From an uncultured Porphyromonadaceae bacterium (GTDB lineage Bacteria; Bacteroidota; Bacteroidia; Bacteroidales; Muribaculaceae), in assembly GCA_900545955.1 (NCBI GenBank), contig URAU01000011.1, forward strand, positions 35,502 to 99,501: a stretch of DNA of 64,000 nucleotides, in the 5' to 3' direction. This document shows, in pieces, positions 41,128-49,289 of this stretch. Every line of letters starts with the position of its first letter. Positions within the stretch are counted from its first letter, which is position 1. The notes beneath the pieces are model-generated. The model saw only the letters and a list, made by a program, of their open reading frames with translations. It had not been told where the DNA came from and did no database searches. Made by a program: the position numbers and the translations under genes.

Positions 41128-42054
41128 ATGGCCAACGTAATAGAAACCTGCGGTCTCACCAAGCGCTACGGGCAGCTTACAGCCGTCGACGGCGTAAATC
41201 TCAGCGTCGGCGAGGGAGAACTGTTCGGCCTCATCGGCCCTGACGGCGCCGGAAAGAGCACCATCTACCGCATGCTCGCAACGCTGATGCCGCCCGACGG
41301 TGGAACAGCCCGCGTGCTCGGCCTCGACGTAGCCGCCGACTACCGCCGCATCCGCACTCTCATCGGCTATATGCCCGAGCGTTTCTCGCTCTATCCCGAC
41401 TTGACCGTGAGTGAGAACCTGAAGTTTTTCGCCTCGCTATTCAATGTATCCGTGGAGCGCAACCGCGACCTGATCGACTCGATTTTCAGTCAGCTGGTCC
41501 GGTTTCCCGACCGCCCTGCCGGAAAACTTTCCGGCGGCATGAAGCAGAAACTGGCGCTGAGTTGTGCGCTGATACACCGGCCGCGTCTGTTGCTGCTCGA
41601 CGAGCCGACTACAGGCGTCGACGCCGTTTCGCGCAGCGAGTTCTGGCAGATGCTCCGCTCGCTGGCGCGCAAGGGGATGACAATTATGGTATCGACCTCC
41701 TATATGGACGAGGCGGCGCTATGCGACCGTGTGGCGATGATCAGCAAGGGGCGAATCATGCTTACCGATACCCCGAAAAATATCTGTAAACAGGCTTCGC
41801 ACAACCTCTACAAGGCCCGCAGCCGGAATATCTTTCCTCTGCTCGGGGCGCTCAGAAGCCTACCCGGCGTGGACGACTGCTATACCTTCGGCGCATCCCT
41901 CCATTTCAAGGCCTCCCCGGGGTTCAGCATTTCCGACGCCATGCGTTCGCTTCGAGAGGCGGGGATTGGCGACGTGGAGATAGCCCCGGCGCGTGGCGAC
42001 GTGGAGGACCTTTTCATCAACCTTTCGCAAGACGATGACAGAAATGGAAGATAA
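41128..42054 (+). CDS. ABC transporter ATP-binding protein (YbhF N-terminal half-like)
   Basis: A 308-residue ATPase. Walker A is GPDGAGKST, with Asp in place of the usual Asn, as in the first half of YbhF. The signature is LSGGMKQKLAL and Walker B is LLLLDEPTTGVD, followed by the H-loop-like STSYMDEA (Ser-Tyr replaces the usual switch His). The C-terminal part (about 220-308) is a DUF4162-like regulatory extension. It overlaps the next ATPase gene by 20 bp. The lost switch His suggests this may be the weaker ATPase of a heterodimer. Confidence 0.92.
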   Translation: MANVIETCGLTKRYGQLTAVDGVNLSVGEGELFGLIGPDGAGKSTIYRMLATLMPPDGGTARVLGLDVAADYRRIRTLIGYMPERFSLYPDLTVSENLKFFASLFNVSVERNRDLIDSIFSQLVRFPDRPAGKLSGGMKQKLALSCALIHRPRLLLLDEPTTGVDAVSRSEFWQMLRSLARKGMTIMVSTSYMDEAALCDRVAMISKGRIMLTDTPKNICKQASHNLYKARSRNIFPLLGALRSLPGVDDCYTFGASLHFKASPGFSISDAMRSLREAGIGDVEIAPARGDVEDLFINLSQDDDRNGR

Positions 42055-42823
42055 TCGGAAAAATCCCGTCGGCACCCTCGCGACAGACGCCTGCGCCATC
42101 ATGGTAGAGGGGCTGACCAAGCGGTTCGGCTCGTTTACCGCCGTCGACCATATAAGCTTCAGCGTACGTCGCGGTGAGATATTCGGCTTCCTCGGCGCCA
42201 ATGGAGCGGGGAAGACCACCGCCATGCGGATGCTCTGCGGACTGAGCCGCCCGACGGAGGGGAGGGGCATTGTGGCCGGGTGCGATATACTCCGTTCGCC
42301 CGAGCAGATAAAGCGGCGCATAGGCTATATGAGCCAGCGATTCTCGCTCTACGAGCCTCTGACGGTGGAGGACAATGTCCGCCTTTTTGCTACTGTCTAC
42401 GGCCTTTCCGACCGGGAGATAGCAGAGCGAAGCGCTCTGATGTTCAAGGCTCTGGAGATGGACGATGTGGTTTGCATGCGTGTGGCCGACCTCCCCGTGG
42501 GGTGGCGGCAGAAGCTTGCTTTCGCCGTGTCGACCATCCACCGCCCGCAGGTGCTTTTCCTCGACGAGCCGACCGGAGGCGTCGACCCCATAACGCGCCG
42601 CCGCTTCTGGGAGCTGATAATAAGGGCTGCCGCCGAGGGGATGACGGTGTTCGTCACCACCCACTACCTCGACGAGGCGGAATACTGCAACCGCGTCTCA
42701 ATAATGGTCGACGGTCGCATCGCCGCGCTCGATACCCCCGGGGCGCTGAAAGAGAGATATAAAGTAGAAACCATCGACGAGGTGTTCCGCACCGTGGCCT
42801 CGTCGGCAAAACGTAGCGACTGA
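42035..42823 (+). CDS. ABC transporter ATP-binding protein (YbhF C-terminal half-like)
   Basis: A 262-residue ATPase. Walker A GANGAGKTT and Walker B VLFLDEPTGGVD are complete, and the switch His is present in VTTHYLDEAEYC. The signature is degenerate (ADLPVGWRQKLAFA instead of LSGGQ). With the preceding ATPase, which has a good signature but an altered switch, the pair forms one consensus and one degenerate site, as in heterodimeric exporters. The start at 42035 (MTEMEDNRKNP) overlaps the previous gene; 42044 is an alternative. Confidence 0.9.
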   Translation: MTEMEDNRKNPVGTLATDACAIMVEGLTKRFGSFTAVDHISFSVRRGEIFGFLGANGAGKTTAMRMLCGLSRPTEGRGIVAGCDILRSPEQIKRRIGYMSQRFSLYEPLTVEDNVRLFATVYGLSDREIAERSALMFKALEMDDVVCMRVADLPVGWRQKLAFAVSTIHRPQVLFLDEPTGGVDPITRRRFWELIIRAAAEGMTVFVTTHYLDEAEYCNRVSIMVDGRIAALDTPGALKERYKVETIDEVFRTVASSAKRSD

Positions 42824-42826
42824 CTT

Positions 42827-43876
42827 ATGACCGGAATTTTCGGCGCGATGATACGTAAGGAGGCCCTGCACATTGTGCGCGACCGTCGCACGATGCTTAT
42901 CACGCTCTTTATGCCCATAGTGCTCCTTCTGCTCTTCGGGTTCGCCATCTCAACCGAGGTGAACTCGGTGAGGGTGGTGGCCGTAGTCGACGTGCAGACC
43001 GACCAGACCCGCGAGCTTCTGAGCCGTCTGGGTTCCAACGAGTATTTCCGATTCTACGGGGTTGTCTCTATGGCTGAGGCGGAGCCAATGCTGCGTCGCG
43101 GTGCGACCGACGCTGCGGTGATGATACGCCACGACCATGGGCGCCCGATGGCGCAGATTATGGTCGACGCCTCAAATACCCCTGTGGCAAAGACGATGAC
43201 CGCCTATCTCACCTCTGTGGTCGCCGGCAGTCAAGGCTCAAAGATGACGGCCCACACGCTTTTCAATCCGCAGATGCGCAGCGCCTACAACTTCGTTCCG
43301 GGCATAATGGGGATGATTTTCATCCTTGTCTGCGCAATAATGACCTCCGTCTCGATTGTCAGCGAGAAGGAGAGCGGCACGATGGACCTCCTGCTCGTGT
43401 CGCCCGTGAGGCCGTCGACGATAATCTTCGGCAAGCTCGTGCCGTACTTCATCCTGTCGGCTGTGTTGCTCGCGGTGATGCTCGCCATGGCCTATGGTGT
43501 GCTCGGCATCCCACTGTCGGCTACGCTGACGAGCGTGGTTGCCGTATCGCTGCTCTACATCATACTCTCGCTTTCAATCGGGCTGCTCGTATCCACGCTC
43601 GCGTCCACTCAGGTATCGGCTCTGATTATCTCGGCGATACTGTTTATGCTGCCGGTAATTCTGCTTTCGGGGATGATTTTTCCCATCGACAATATGCCTG
43701 CTCCGCTTCAGTGGCTCTCATGTGCCATCCCGGCGCGATGGTATACCCAGGCCATGCGCACACTGATGATTCAGCAGAGCGGCCCTGGCTATGTAGTCAC
43801 TGAAGTGACGGTGCTCGCAGCCATGACGGTGGCCGTATTGACGGCCGCCATTCTTAAATTCAAAAACACGCGCTGA
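42827..43876 (+). CDS. ABC-2 type permease (YbhS-like)
   Basis: A 349-residue membrane protein with the ABC-2 layout: an N-terminal helix (MLITLFMPIVLLLLFGFAIS), a large periplasmic domain (about 45-175) and five C-terminal helices. These contain MTSVSIVSEKESGTMDLLLV, the coupling-helix motif, and PVILLSGMIFPIDNMPAPLQ. Together with the next gene it should form the membrane pore of the exporter. It is 3 bp after the second ATPase gene. Confidence 0.92.
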   Translation: MTGIFGAMIRKEALHIVRDRRTMLITLFMPIVLLLLFGFAISTEVNSVRVVAVVDVQTDQTRELLSRLGSNEYFRFYGVVSMAEAEPMLRRGATDAAVMIRHDHGRPMAQIMVDASNTPVAKTMTAYLTSVVAGSQGSKMTAHTLFNPQMRSAYNFVPGIMGMIFILVCAIMTSVSIVSEKESGTMDLLLVSPVRPSTIIFGKLVPYFILSAVLLAVMLAMAYGVLGIPLSATLTSVVAVSLLYIILSLSIGLLVSTLASTQVSALIISAILFMLPVILLSGMIFPIDNMPAPLQWLSCAIPARWYTQAMRTLMIQQSGPGYVVTEVTVLAAMTVAVLTAAILKFKNTR

Positions 43877-43882
43877 CAGGCA

Positions 43883-44980
43883 ATGAACATGCGAATACTT
43901 CGGGCGCTTCTGCGCAAGGAATTCAAGATGATGCGGAGCAATCCGCTCGTTCCCAAGGTGATAATCGGTATGCCGCTTATGGTGATGCTCGTGCTTCCGC
44001 TCGTGGCCAATCTTGACGTGAAGCGCGTGGCAGTGGCCGTGGTCGACGACGACCACAGCCGTCTGTCGGCGCGTGTGGTGGCCGATCTCGACGCTCCCCC
44101 CGAGATAGATGTGGTAGGGATGCCACAGACGCCGGCTGAGGCCATGTCGATGATGGAGCGCGGCGAGGCCGATGTGGTGCTGACACTTCCGCGCCATTTC
44201 GAGCGCTCCGGAGGTGATGGCTACGATATTCAGGCCAATGGGGTTAACGCCACCAAGGGGCTTCTCGGGGCGCAGTATGTCGGTGCGTCGGTTGGGCAGA
44301 CCATCGCGGAGCATCATGCAGGCGAGGGGAGGAGTGTGGAGGCTGCCTCTCCGGCGGTGCTCAACCTATACAACCCCACGCTTGATTTTCGCAACTATAT
44401 GGTTCCGGCGCTTATGGTGGTGATTCTCATTATGATATGCGGATTTCTGCCGACGCTCAACCTTGTGAGCGAGGTGGAAACAGGCACTATCGAGGCCATA
44501 AACGTGACTCCAGTGGGAAAATTTACATTCATTCTTTCCAAACTGCTCCCTTTCTGGGTTGTGGCCATGCTCGTGATTACCGAGGGGATACTTATCGGGC
44601 GTTTAGTCTACGGACTTACTCCGCAGGGGAGTGTATGGGCTATCTATCTGGCTTCGCTGCTGTTCAGTCTGGTGATGTCGGGTATAGGGGTGGCCGTGGC
44701 AAACCGCTCGTCCACCATCTTGCAGAGTATTTTCGTGATGATGGCTCTTGTAATCATTTTCCAACTGATGGGAGGACTCTTTACGCCAATCGGGTCGATG
44801 CCTGTATGGGCGCAGACACTCACCTATGTGGTGCCGCCGCGCTACTTCAATGAAATAATGCGCGCCATATATCTGAAAGGTACCCCGGTAGCCGAGCTGT
44901 GGCAGCCTTTCTGCATGCTCGCCCTCCTGGCTGTGGGTGCCTGCCTGCTTGCGGCCGCCACTTACCGCAAGCGGTCGTGA
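43883..44980 (+). CDS. ABC-2 type permease (YbhR-like)
   Basis: A 365-residue membrane protein with the same layout as its upstream neighbour: a first helix (VIIGMPLMVMLVLPLVANLD), a periplasmic domain to about residue 170, then helices with NLVSEVETGTIEAINVTPVG (coupling helix) and FQLMGGLFTPIGSMPVWAQT. It is the last gene of the operon. The whole set (regulator, outer-membrane channel, adaptor, two ATPases, two permeases) should make a tripartite exporter for small toxic compounds. Confidence 0.92.
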   Translation: MNMRILRALLRKEFKMMRSNPLVPKVIIGMPLMVMLVLPLVANLDVKRVAVAVVDDDHSRLSARVVADLDAPPEIDVVGMPQTPAEAMSMMERGEADVVLTLPRHFERSGGDGYDIQANGVNATKGLLGAQYVGASVGQTIAEHHAGEGRSVEAASPAVLNLYNPTLDFRNYMVPALMVVILIMICGFLPTLNLVSEVETGTIEAINVTPVGKFTFILSKLLPFWVVAMLVITEGILIGRLVYGLTPQGSVWAIYLASLLFSLVMSGIGVAVANRSSTILQSIFVMMALVIIFQLMGGLFTPIGSMPVWAQTLTYVVPPRYFNEIMRAIYLKGTPVAELWQPFCMLALLAVGACLLAAATYRKRS

Positions 44981-45347
44981 GCGCAAGGGGGCCTTCCGCA
45001 TCCGGCTTTTGTGAAATTCGATAAAAACAGCTCTCTCCGGTTGGCCTTACAACGCCCTGGAGGCGGCTTTATTGCTTTTTGGGTCACAAAAAATGCTAAA
45101 AACGTGGGTGTGAGAATCCTTTCTTTTGTTTTTTGAGTGGTTTTTCTTAACTTTGCATTCGGAAGATGGCCTCCGAGTGAGGCTAACATCCGAACACAGT
45201 TGTAAATTTTTTTACGGTCACTTATTCTTCAATCACTCGTTATTAATCCTGTTTAACCAACCGATGGATAATTAAAAATCCGCATTGTAAACTAAAAACT
45301 ATTGCCTATAGATCTACCTGTACTTAATCTTTTTTACACAGACTGAA
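44981..45347 (+). promoter_or_regulatory. Intergenic region with sigma-factor promoter and long leader
   Basis: This 367-bp gap has no gene. TTTG (45125-45128), a 19-bp spacer and TAACTTTG (45148-45155) form a full promoter. The start is near 45162, giving a leader of about 185 nt before the sigma-factor ATG at 45348; the leader is AT-rich with no clear riboswitch or hairpin. Confidence 0.75.
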
Positions 45348-45938
45348 ATGCAAAAAATGAATCGGCAGACCGACGAGATGCTGGTCAATGCCTACGCCAA
45401 GGGCGATAACACAGCTTTCGACACACTGCTGCGTCGCCATCAGGGCCACATTTTCAACTACATACTCAACATAGTTAAAAACAAGGATGTTGCCGACGAT
45501 ATTTTCCAGGAGACATTCGTCAAGGCCATCATGACCATTAAGCAGGGCCGCTACACCGATGCCGGAAAATTCTCCGCATGGGTGACGCGCATCGCCCACA
45601 ACCTCATCATCGACTTTTTCCGTCAGGGCAAGAGCGAGAACACCGTATCGGCCGACCAGCAGGAGACCGACATGCTCAACCGCAAGGACCTCAGCGAGGA
45701 GAATATTGAGGACATCATGATTACTTCGCAGATCAACACCGACGTGCGCCGCATCATGGAGGCTCTCCCCGAGCTCCAGCGCGAGGTGCTCGAGATGCGG
45801 TTCTATCGCAATATGAGTTTCAAGGAGATTGCCGAGGCAACCGGAGTGAGCATCAACACCGCCCTGGGACGCATGCGCTACGCGGTGCTCAACATGCGCC
45901 GCATTGCCAGCGAAAAAAACATCGTACTTACGCGTTGA
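45348..45938 (+). CDS. RNA polymerase ECF-type sigma factor
   Basis: A 196-residue sigma-70-family protein with region 2 (about 20-85; FDTLLRRHQGHIFNYILNIV, KDVADDIFQETFVKAI, FSAWVTRIAHNLIIDFFRQG) and region 4 (about 130-185; MEALPELQREVLEMRFYRNM, SFKEIAEATGVSINTALGRM). No anti-sigma gene is adjacent and the gene is preceded by a strong promoter and long leader. A second ATG three codons in (MNRQTDEMLV) is an alternative start. It converges on yhcC with an 11-bp overlap and no terminator. Confidence 0.93.
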   Translation: MQKMNRQTDEMLVNAYAKGDNTAFDTLLRRHQGHIFNYILNIVKNKDVADDIFQETFVKAIMTIKQGRYTDAGKFSAWVTRIAHNLIIDFFRQGKSENTVSADQQETDMLNRKDLSEENIEDIMITSQINTDVRRIMEALPELQREVLEMRFYRNMSFKEIAEATGVSINTALGRMRYAVLNMRRIASEKNIVLTR

Positions 45939-46917
45939 AGCGCTCTTTGAGAGCCTTTTCGAGCAGGTGGGCGAACTGATAGTTCTTCAGTCCCCAGCGC
46001 GGGGCAATCAGCATTTCGGCGGGTGCTTGCGATGTGAACCGTTCGATGGCTATCGAAGGATTCTCGCGCACTATAGTCTCTACAATTCTGACGCACAGGT
46101 CGATATAGGCTTCGACAGAAAATATTTCAATAGGCCGGCCGCGGAAGGTCGGCTTGTTTTGTATCCGGATGGATGTGGTGGATGTTTCTGATGCTTCTGA
46201 TGTGGCTGATGTTTCTGATGTGTAGGGGTGGGTGAGGCTTTGGATTTCGCGGGCGAGGGGAGTGCCGGAGATTATCTGGAGCTGATGGAATTTCAGGGTG
46301 GAAATGGGGAGGCGCGCGGCGCGCGCGGCGGTCTGTAGCATCATCTCCTCTGTTTCGCCAGGAAGGCCCATTATGAAATGCAGCCCTACGGGAAGCCCTG
46401 CGGCTACGGTTCGCTCCACGGTATCGACGGTCTGCTCCCATGTGTGGCATCGGTTTATAACCCGGAGGGTGTCGTTGTGCGAGCTTTCAGCGCCGTATTC
46501 CATTATTACGGGTCTGCCGAGCGCGGACAGGGCGCGGAGCAACTCGTCGGACACGCAGTCGGGGCGCGTACCGATTATCAGGCCGTCGACGCCTTCTGTA
46601 GCCAAGGCTTCGCTATACAGTTCCATAAGCCGGTCGATAGGGCCGTGGGTGTTGGTGTAGCTCTGGAAATATGCCAGATAGCGCATCCGTGGATATTTGC
46701 GGGCGAAAAATGCCTTCCCGGCTTCAATCTGCGCGGCGATGCTGCCGCGCGACGGCATGGGCGAGAAGGATAGGTTGTTGCAGTACACGCAGCCGCCGCG
46801 GCCTATGGTGCCGTCGCGGTTGGGGCAGCTGAATCCGGCGTCGACGGTGATTTTCTGCATCTTTCCGTCAAAGCGTTCGCGCAGGAAGTCGGCGTAGTCG
46901 CGGTAGAACTGGCTCAT
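45928..46917 (-). CDS. TIGR01212-type radical SAM protein (YhcC-like)
   Basis: A 329-residue radical S-adenosylmethionine protein. The cluster motif is variant: GFSCPNRDGTIGRGGCVYCN, giving C-x11-C-x2-C, the family's known spacing. The barrel continues with RYLAYFQSYTNTHGPIDRLM, GLIIGTRPDCVSDELLRALS and GLHFIMGLPGETEEMMLQTA. Function of the family is not settled. Near residues 233-247 a Ser/Thr-rich insert (ETSATSEASETSTTS) is encoded by 9-bp tandem repeats. It lies 20 bp after aroC in the run ybaK-aroC-yhcC. Confidence 0.9.
   Translation of the reverse strand: MSQFYRDYADFLRERFDGKMQKITVDAGFSCPNRDGTIGRGGCVYCNNLSFSPMPSRGSIAAQIEAGKAFFARKYPRMRYLAYFQSYTNTHGPIDRLMELYSEALATEGVDGLIIGTRPDCVSDELLRALSALGRPVIMEYGAESSHNDTLRVINRCHTWEQTVDTVERTVAAGLPVGLHFIMGLPGETEEMMLQTAARAARLPISTLKFHQLQIISGTPLAREIQSLTHPYTSETSATSEASETSTTSIRIQNKPTFRGRPIEIFSVEAYIDLCVRIVETIVRENPSIAIERFTSQAPAEMLIAPRWGLKNYQFAHLLEKALKERFNA
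46172..46222 (-). repeat. 9-bp tandem repeat array in the yhcC-like gene
   Basis: On the plus strand the units are GATGTGGTG, GATGTTTCT, GATGCTTCT, GATGTGGCT, GATGTTTCT and GATGTG. They encode a (E/A/T)(T/A)S tripeptide repeat and keep the frame. Confidence 0.85.
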
Positions 46918-46937
46918 CTGTCGTAGTTTGGCCGCTT

Positions 46938-48005
46938 TCAGAGTGTTTCAGCGCCTACCGAGCGCTGGAGCATCGCGTCGTAGAGGGCTATGGCGGCCAT
47001 CGCTTCGATTACGACCGGCACGCGCATCAGAATACACGGGTCGTGACGGCCATGGGCTTCGAGCACGGTCGAGTTTCCCTCGGCGTCGACCGTCTGGAGC
47101 GGCCGGGCGATTGTGGGGGTAGGTTTCACGGCAACGCGGAAATTTATATCCATCCCGTTGGAGATTCCACCTTGAATGCCGCCGGAATGGTTGGTGGAGG
47201 TCGTGATTTTTCCTTCTGGACTGGAGATGAACTCGTCGGCCACGCTGCTTCCGCGGGCGCAGACGCCACGGAAGCCCATGCCGTAGTCGAATCCCTTCAC
47301 GGCTCCGATGGATAGCATGGCGGAGGCGAGGCTCTGCTGGAGCTTGCCGAATACCGGTTCGCCCACTCCGGCCGGTACACCCGCGATGGTGCATTCCACG
47401 ATGCCGCCGAGGCTGTCGGCGTCGGCTTTGGCGTCGGCCACAGCCTGCTCGATTTGCTCTTTTGCCGGGTCGGTAAGGTCGCCGAGCGCTGCGATGCGCG
47501 AGCTGATGGTTATCCCGCTGAGGTCGAGCATCTGCATAGCCAGCGCTCCGGCCACTACGCGCGATATGGTCTCACGGCCCGACGACCGGCCGCCTCCGCG
47601 CCAGTCGCGCAGTCCGTAGCGCTGTTGCCAGGCGTAGTCGGCGTGGGAGGGCCGGTAGACGTTTTTCAATCGGTCGTAGTCGGCTGAACGGTGGTCGGCG
47701 TTTTCAACTATGAAGCCTATCGGCGTGCCGAGCGCCACGGCCCGGTCTGTGTCGGGTGTGAGAGGCGCGAGGTCCTTGGAATCAGCGTCGTAGGCCATAA
47801 GACCGGAGAGGAAACGTACGCGGTCGGCTTCGCGGCGTGCGGTGGTAAGCGTCGACTGGCCCGGACGGCGGCGTTCGAGCATGGTCTGCACAGCTGCGAG
47901 CGAGATGATGCTTCCCGCGGGGAGCCCGTCGATAACGCCCCCGATGGCGGGGCCGTGGCTTTCGCCGAACGATGTGAGCCTGTAGAGGCGGCCGAAAGTA
48001 TTCAA
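46938..48005 (-). CDS. aroC: Chorismate synthase
   Basis: A 355-residue FMN-dependent enzyme of the shikimate pathway that converts EPSP to chorismate. It starts MNTFGRLYRLTSFGESHGPA and shows the family signatures GESHG, RRRPGQSTLTTARREADRV, the long RPSHADYAWQQRYGLRDWRG (GGRSSGRET follows) and GGIQGGISNGMDINFRVAVK near the C-terminus. Length is normal. It is 29 bp downstream of ybaK on the same strand. Confidence 0.97.
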   Translation of the reverse strand: MNTFGRLYRLTSFGESHGPAIGGVIDGLPAGSIISLAAVQTMLERRRPGQSTLTTARREADRVRFLSGLMAYDADSKDLAPLTPDTDRAVALGTPIGFIVENADHRSADYDRLKNVYRPSHADYAWQQRYGLRDWRGGGRSSGRETISRVVAGALAMQMLDLSGITISSRIAALGDLTDPAKEQIEQAVADAKADADSLGGIVECTIAGVPAGVGEPVFGKLQQSLASAMLSIGAVKGFDYGMGFRGVCARGSSVADEFISSPEGKITTSTNHSGGIQGGISNGMDINFRVAVKPTPTIARPLQTVDAEGNSTVLEAHGRHDPCILMRVPVVIEAMAAIALYDAMLQRSVGAETL

Positions 48006-48034
48006 GGCTTTATAATATTGTGGGTTAATGCGTT

Positions 48035-48577
48035 TCAGTTGTTTTGGCCGTCTTCATCCTCGCTCTCTGGCGAGACGGTGAGGTCGCATACCTTGGCTCC
48101 GACGTAGCCGATGAGGTCGGCCGGGGCGAGCTTTACCTGCAGGCCGCGTACACCGGCGCTGACATAGATTGCGGGGAAGTCGGTAGCTGTGGAGTGGAAG
48201 AAGGTTGGAAATGGTTTCTTCATCCCCACGGGCGAACAGCCGCCGCGTATGTAGCCCGTCAGTCCGAGAAGGTTTTTCATCGGAATGAGGTCAGCCTTTT
48301 TCGCGCCGGCGGCGCGTGCGGCCTTCTTTAGGTCGACTTCGGAGTTGCCTGGCACCACGCATACGAAATAGCCGGCGGCATTCGAGGCTGCTGAATTGCG
48401 TCCGGGATACTCCCCCTGGAGCACGAGCGTCTTGAAAACGCAGTTGATGTCCTCGCCAAGCTGCGTGGCGATATGGTCGGCCGAGAGGTCCGAGTCGTCG
48501 ACCTCATACGGAATCAGTTCGTAGCTTATTTTAGCCTTGTCGAGCAATCTGGCTACGTTGGTTTTCTTGATATTCAT
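48035..48577 (-). CDS. ybaK: YbaK/EbsC-type Cys-tRNA deacylase
   Basis: A 180-residue editing enzyme that hydrolyses Cys-tRNA-Pro. Motifs: KTNVARLLDKAKISYELIPY at the N-terminus, DINCVFKTLVLQGEYPG, VVPGNSEVDLKKAARAAGAK, and GYIRGGCSPVGMKKPFPTFF, which are conserved in the family. The ATG at 48577-48575 lies only about 8 bp from the minus-strand promoter box TATCTTTG (48592-48585), so the mRNA may have almost no leader. It is the first gene of the ybaK-aroC-yhcC run. Confidence 0.93.
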   Translation of the reverse strand: MNIKKTNVARLLDKAKISYELIPYEVDDSDLSADHIATQLGEDINCVFKTLVLQGEYPGRNSAASNAAGYFVCVVPGNSEVDLKKAARAAGAKKADLIPMKNLLGLTGYIRGGCSPVGMKKPFPTFFHSTATDFPAIYVSAGVRGLQVKLAPADLIGYVGAKVCDLTVSPESEDEDGQNN

Positions 48578-48584
48578 ATCACTG

Positions 48585-48592
48585 CAAAGATA
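48585..48592 (-). promoter_or_regulatory. Promoter -7 box of ybaK
   Basis: On the minus strand 48592-48585 reads TATCTTTG. The start of transcription is expected at about 48578, at the ATG, so a leaderless transcript is possible. A TTTG partner at the standard spacing is not seen. Confidence 0.6.
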
Positions 48593-48768
48593 CATAGAAA
48601 AATCGACGAAAGGAATAACAAAAATTTCTCGGGATGGTTCTCGTTGTCGCATCCGGCATGTGAGGTTAATTTCTGGTCAGATTATTGTTGCCGGAACAGC
48701 GCCTGTATGTGGAGATAATGGCGTATCGGGGCATCTCTTTAACAAGATTTAGTTTTAATTAGTATATA

Positions 48769-48802
48769 TTTGGGGGGGTAAGTGTTGAAGTTTGTAATTT
48801 TG
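48769..48802 (+). promoter_or_regulatory. Candidate promoter upstream of the small 48965 frame
   Basis: TTTG at 48769-48772, a 22-bp spacer (slightly long) and TAATTTTG at 48795-48802. Confidence 0.4.
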
Positions 48803-48964
48803 TATGGCTGCCGATTGACAAATTGTTATTCGGTAATTGTCGTATATTGAACTCCCCCGGATTGCATACGATAAGGATTAGGACTGAGAGAGGGGGCTTT
48901 CTACATCAGGGAGACCGTATTTTCAGAATCCGACACATTCCCGGCTTATCAAAATCTCACGTTT

Positions 48965-49060
48965 ATGAAACTCAGTTTAATTGTGCAGATAATCCTGCTT
49001 ACGGTCCGCATTCTATGTGCGCTCGCCGCTGCCCTCACCGCACTGACACGTACCGGCTAA
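48965..49060 (+). CDS. Candidate 31-residue membrane peptide
   Basis: The frame encodes MKLSLIVQIILLTVRILCAL then AAALTALTRTG: a Lys, a continuous hydrophobic stretch and a short polar end. It recalls the tiny single-helix 'smalltalk' peptides of Bacteroidales in size and pattern, but the sequence match is weak. A plus-strand promoter box (TAATTTTG, 48795-48802) lies about 160 bp upstream. It may be a chance frame. Confidence 0.3.
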   Translation: MKLSLIVQIILLTVRILCALAAALTALTRTG

Positions 49061-49164
49061 GGCTTCAGGTACGTCGGAAGTCCTTTCCCTGACGCGATGT
49101 CCGAGGAAATTTAGCGAGGCGTAAATGCGAGCCATTATAGACCTTGTAAGCCGCTGTAATTTTA

Positions 49165-49198
49165 GAGGCCCAAAAGACCTTAAGGTCCTTGGGGCCTC
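49165..49198. other. Imperfect 15-bp-armed hairpin
   Basis: GAGGCCC and GACC on the left pair with GGTC and GGGCCTC on the right, with two mismatches in the arms and a TTAA centre. There is no T-run on either side. Confidence 0.5.
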
Positions 49199-49235
49199 CA
49201 ATGATTACAAATGGGACATCCCTGGAGAAATTTGC

Positions 49236-49285
49236 GAGAATTTTCTTCCCGGAAATATAAAATAACTTAGTCGGGTTACTTCAAG
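49236..49285 (+). repeat. Dispersed repeat family, copy D (3' side of tpx)
   Basis: About 50 bp sharing GAATTTTC.TCCCGGAAATAT and the GTTACTT end with copy C at 49963-50016. It lies in inverted orientation to copy A, so tpx is flanked by a pair. Confidence 0.7.
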
Positions 49286-49289
49286 TTGA

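Larger units (their letters stand above)
48593..49289. other. Gene-poor 697-bp stretch between ybaK and tpx
   Basis: No gene of normal size is visible. It holds a promoter-like TAATTTTG (48795-48802), a 31-codon frame (48965-49060), an imperfect hairpin (49165-49198) and one copy of the dispersed repeat family (49236-49285). It could be a decayed gene region. Confidence 0.6.

Noticed and set aside
48823..49092. An 89-codon plus-strand frame in the gap before tpx
   Set aside because: Cys/Arg/His-rich, no start context, and it competes with the smaller hydrophobic frame at 48965.
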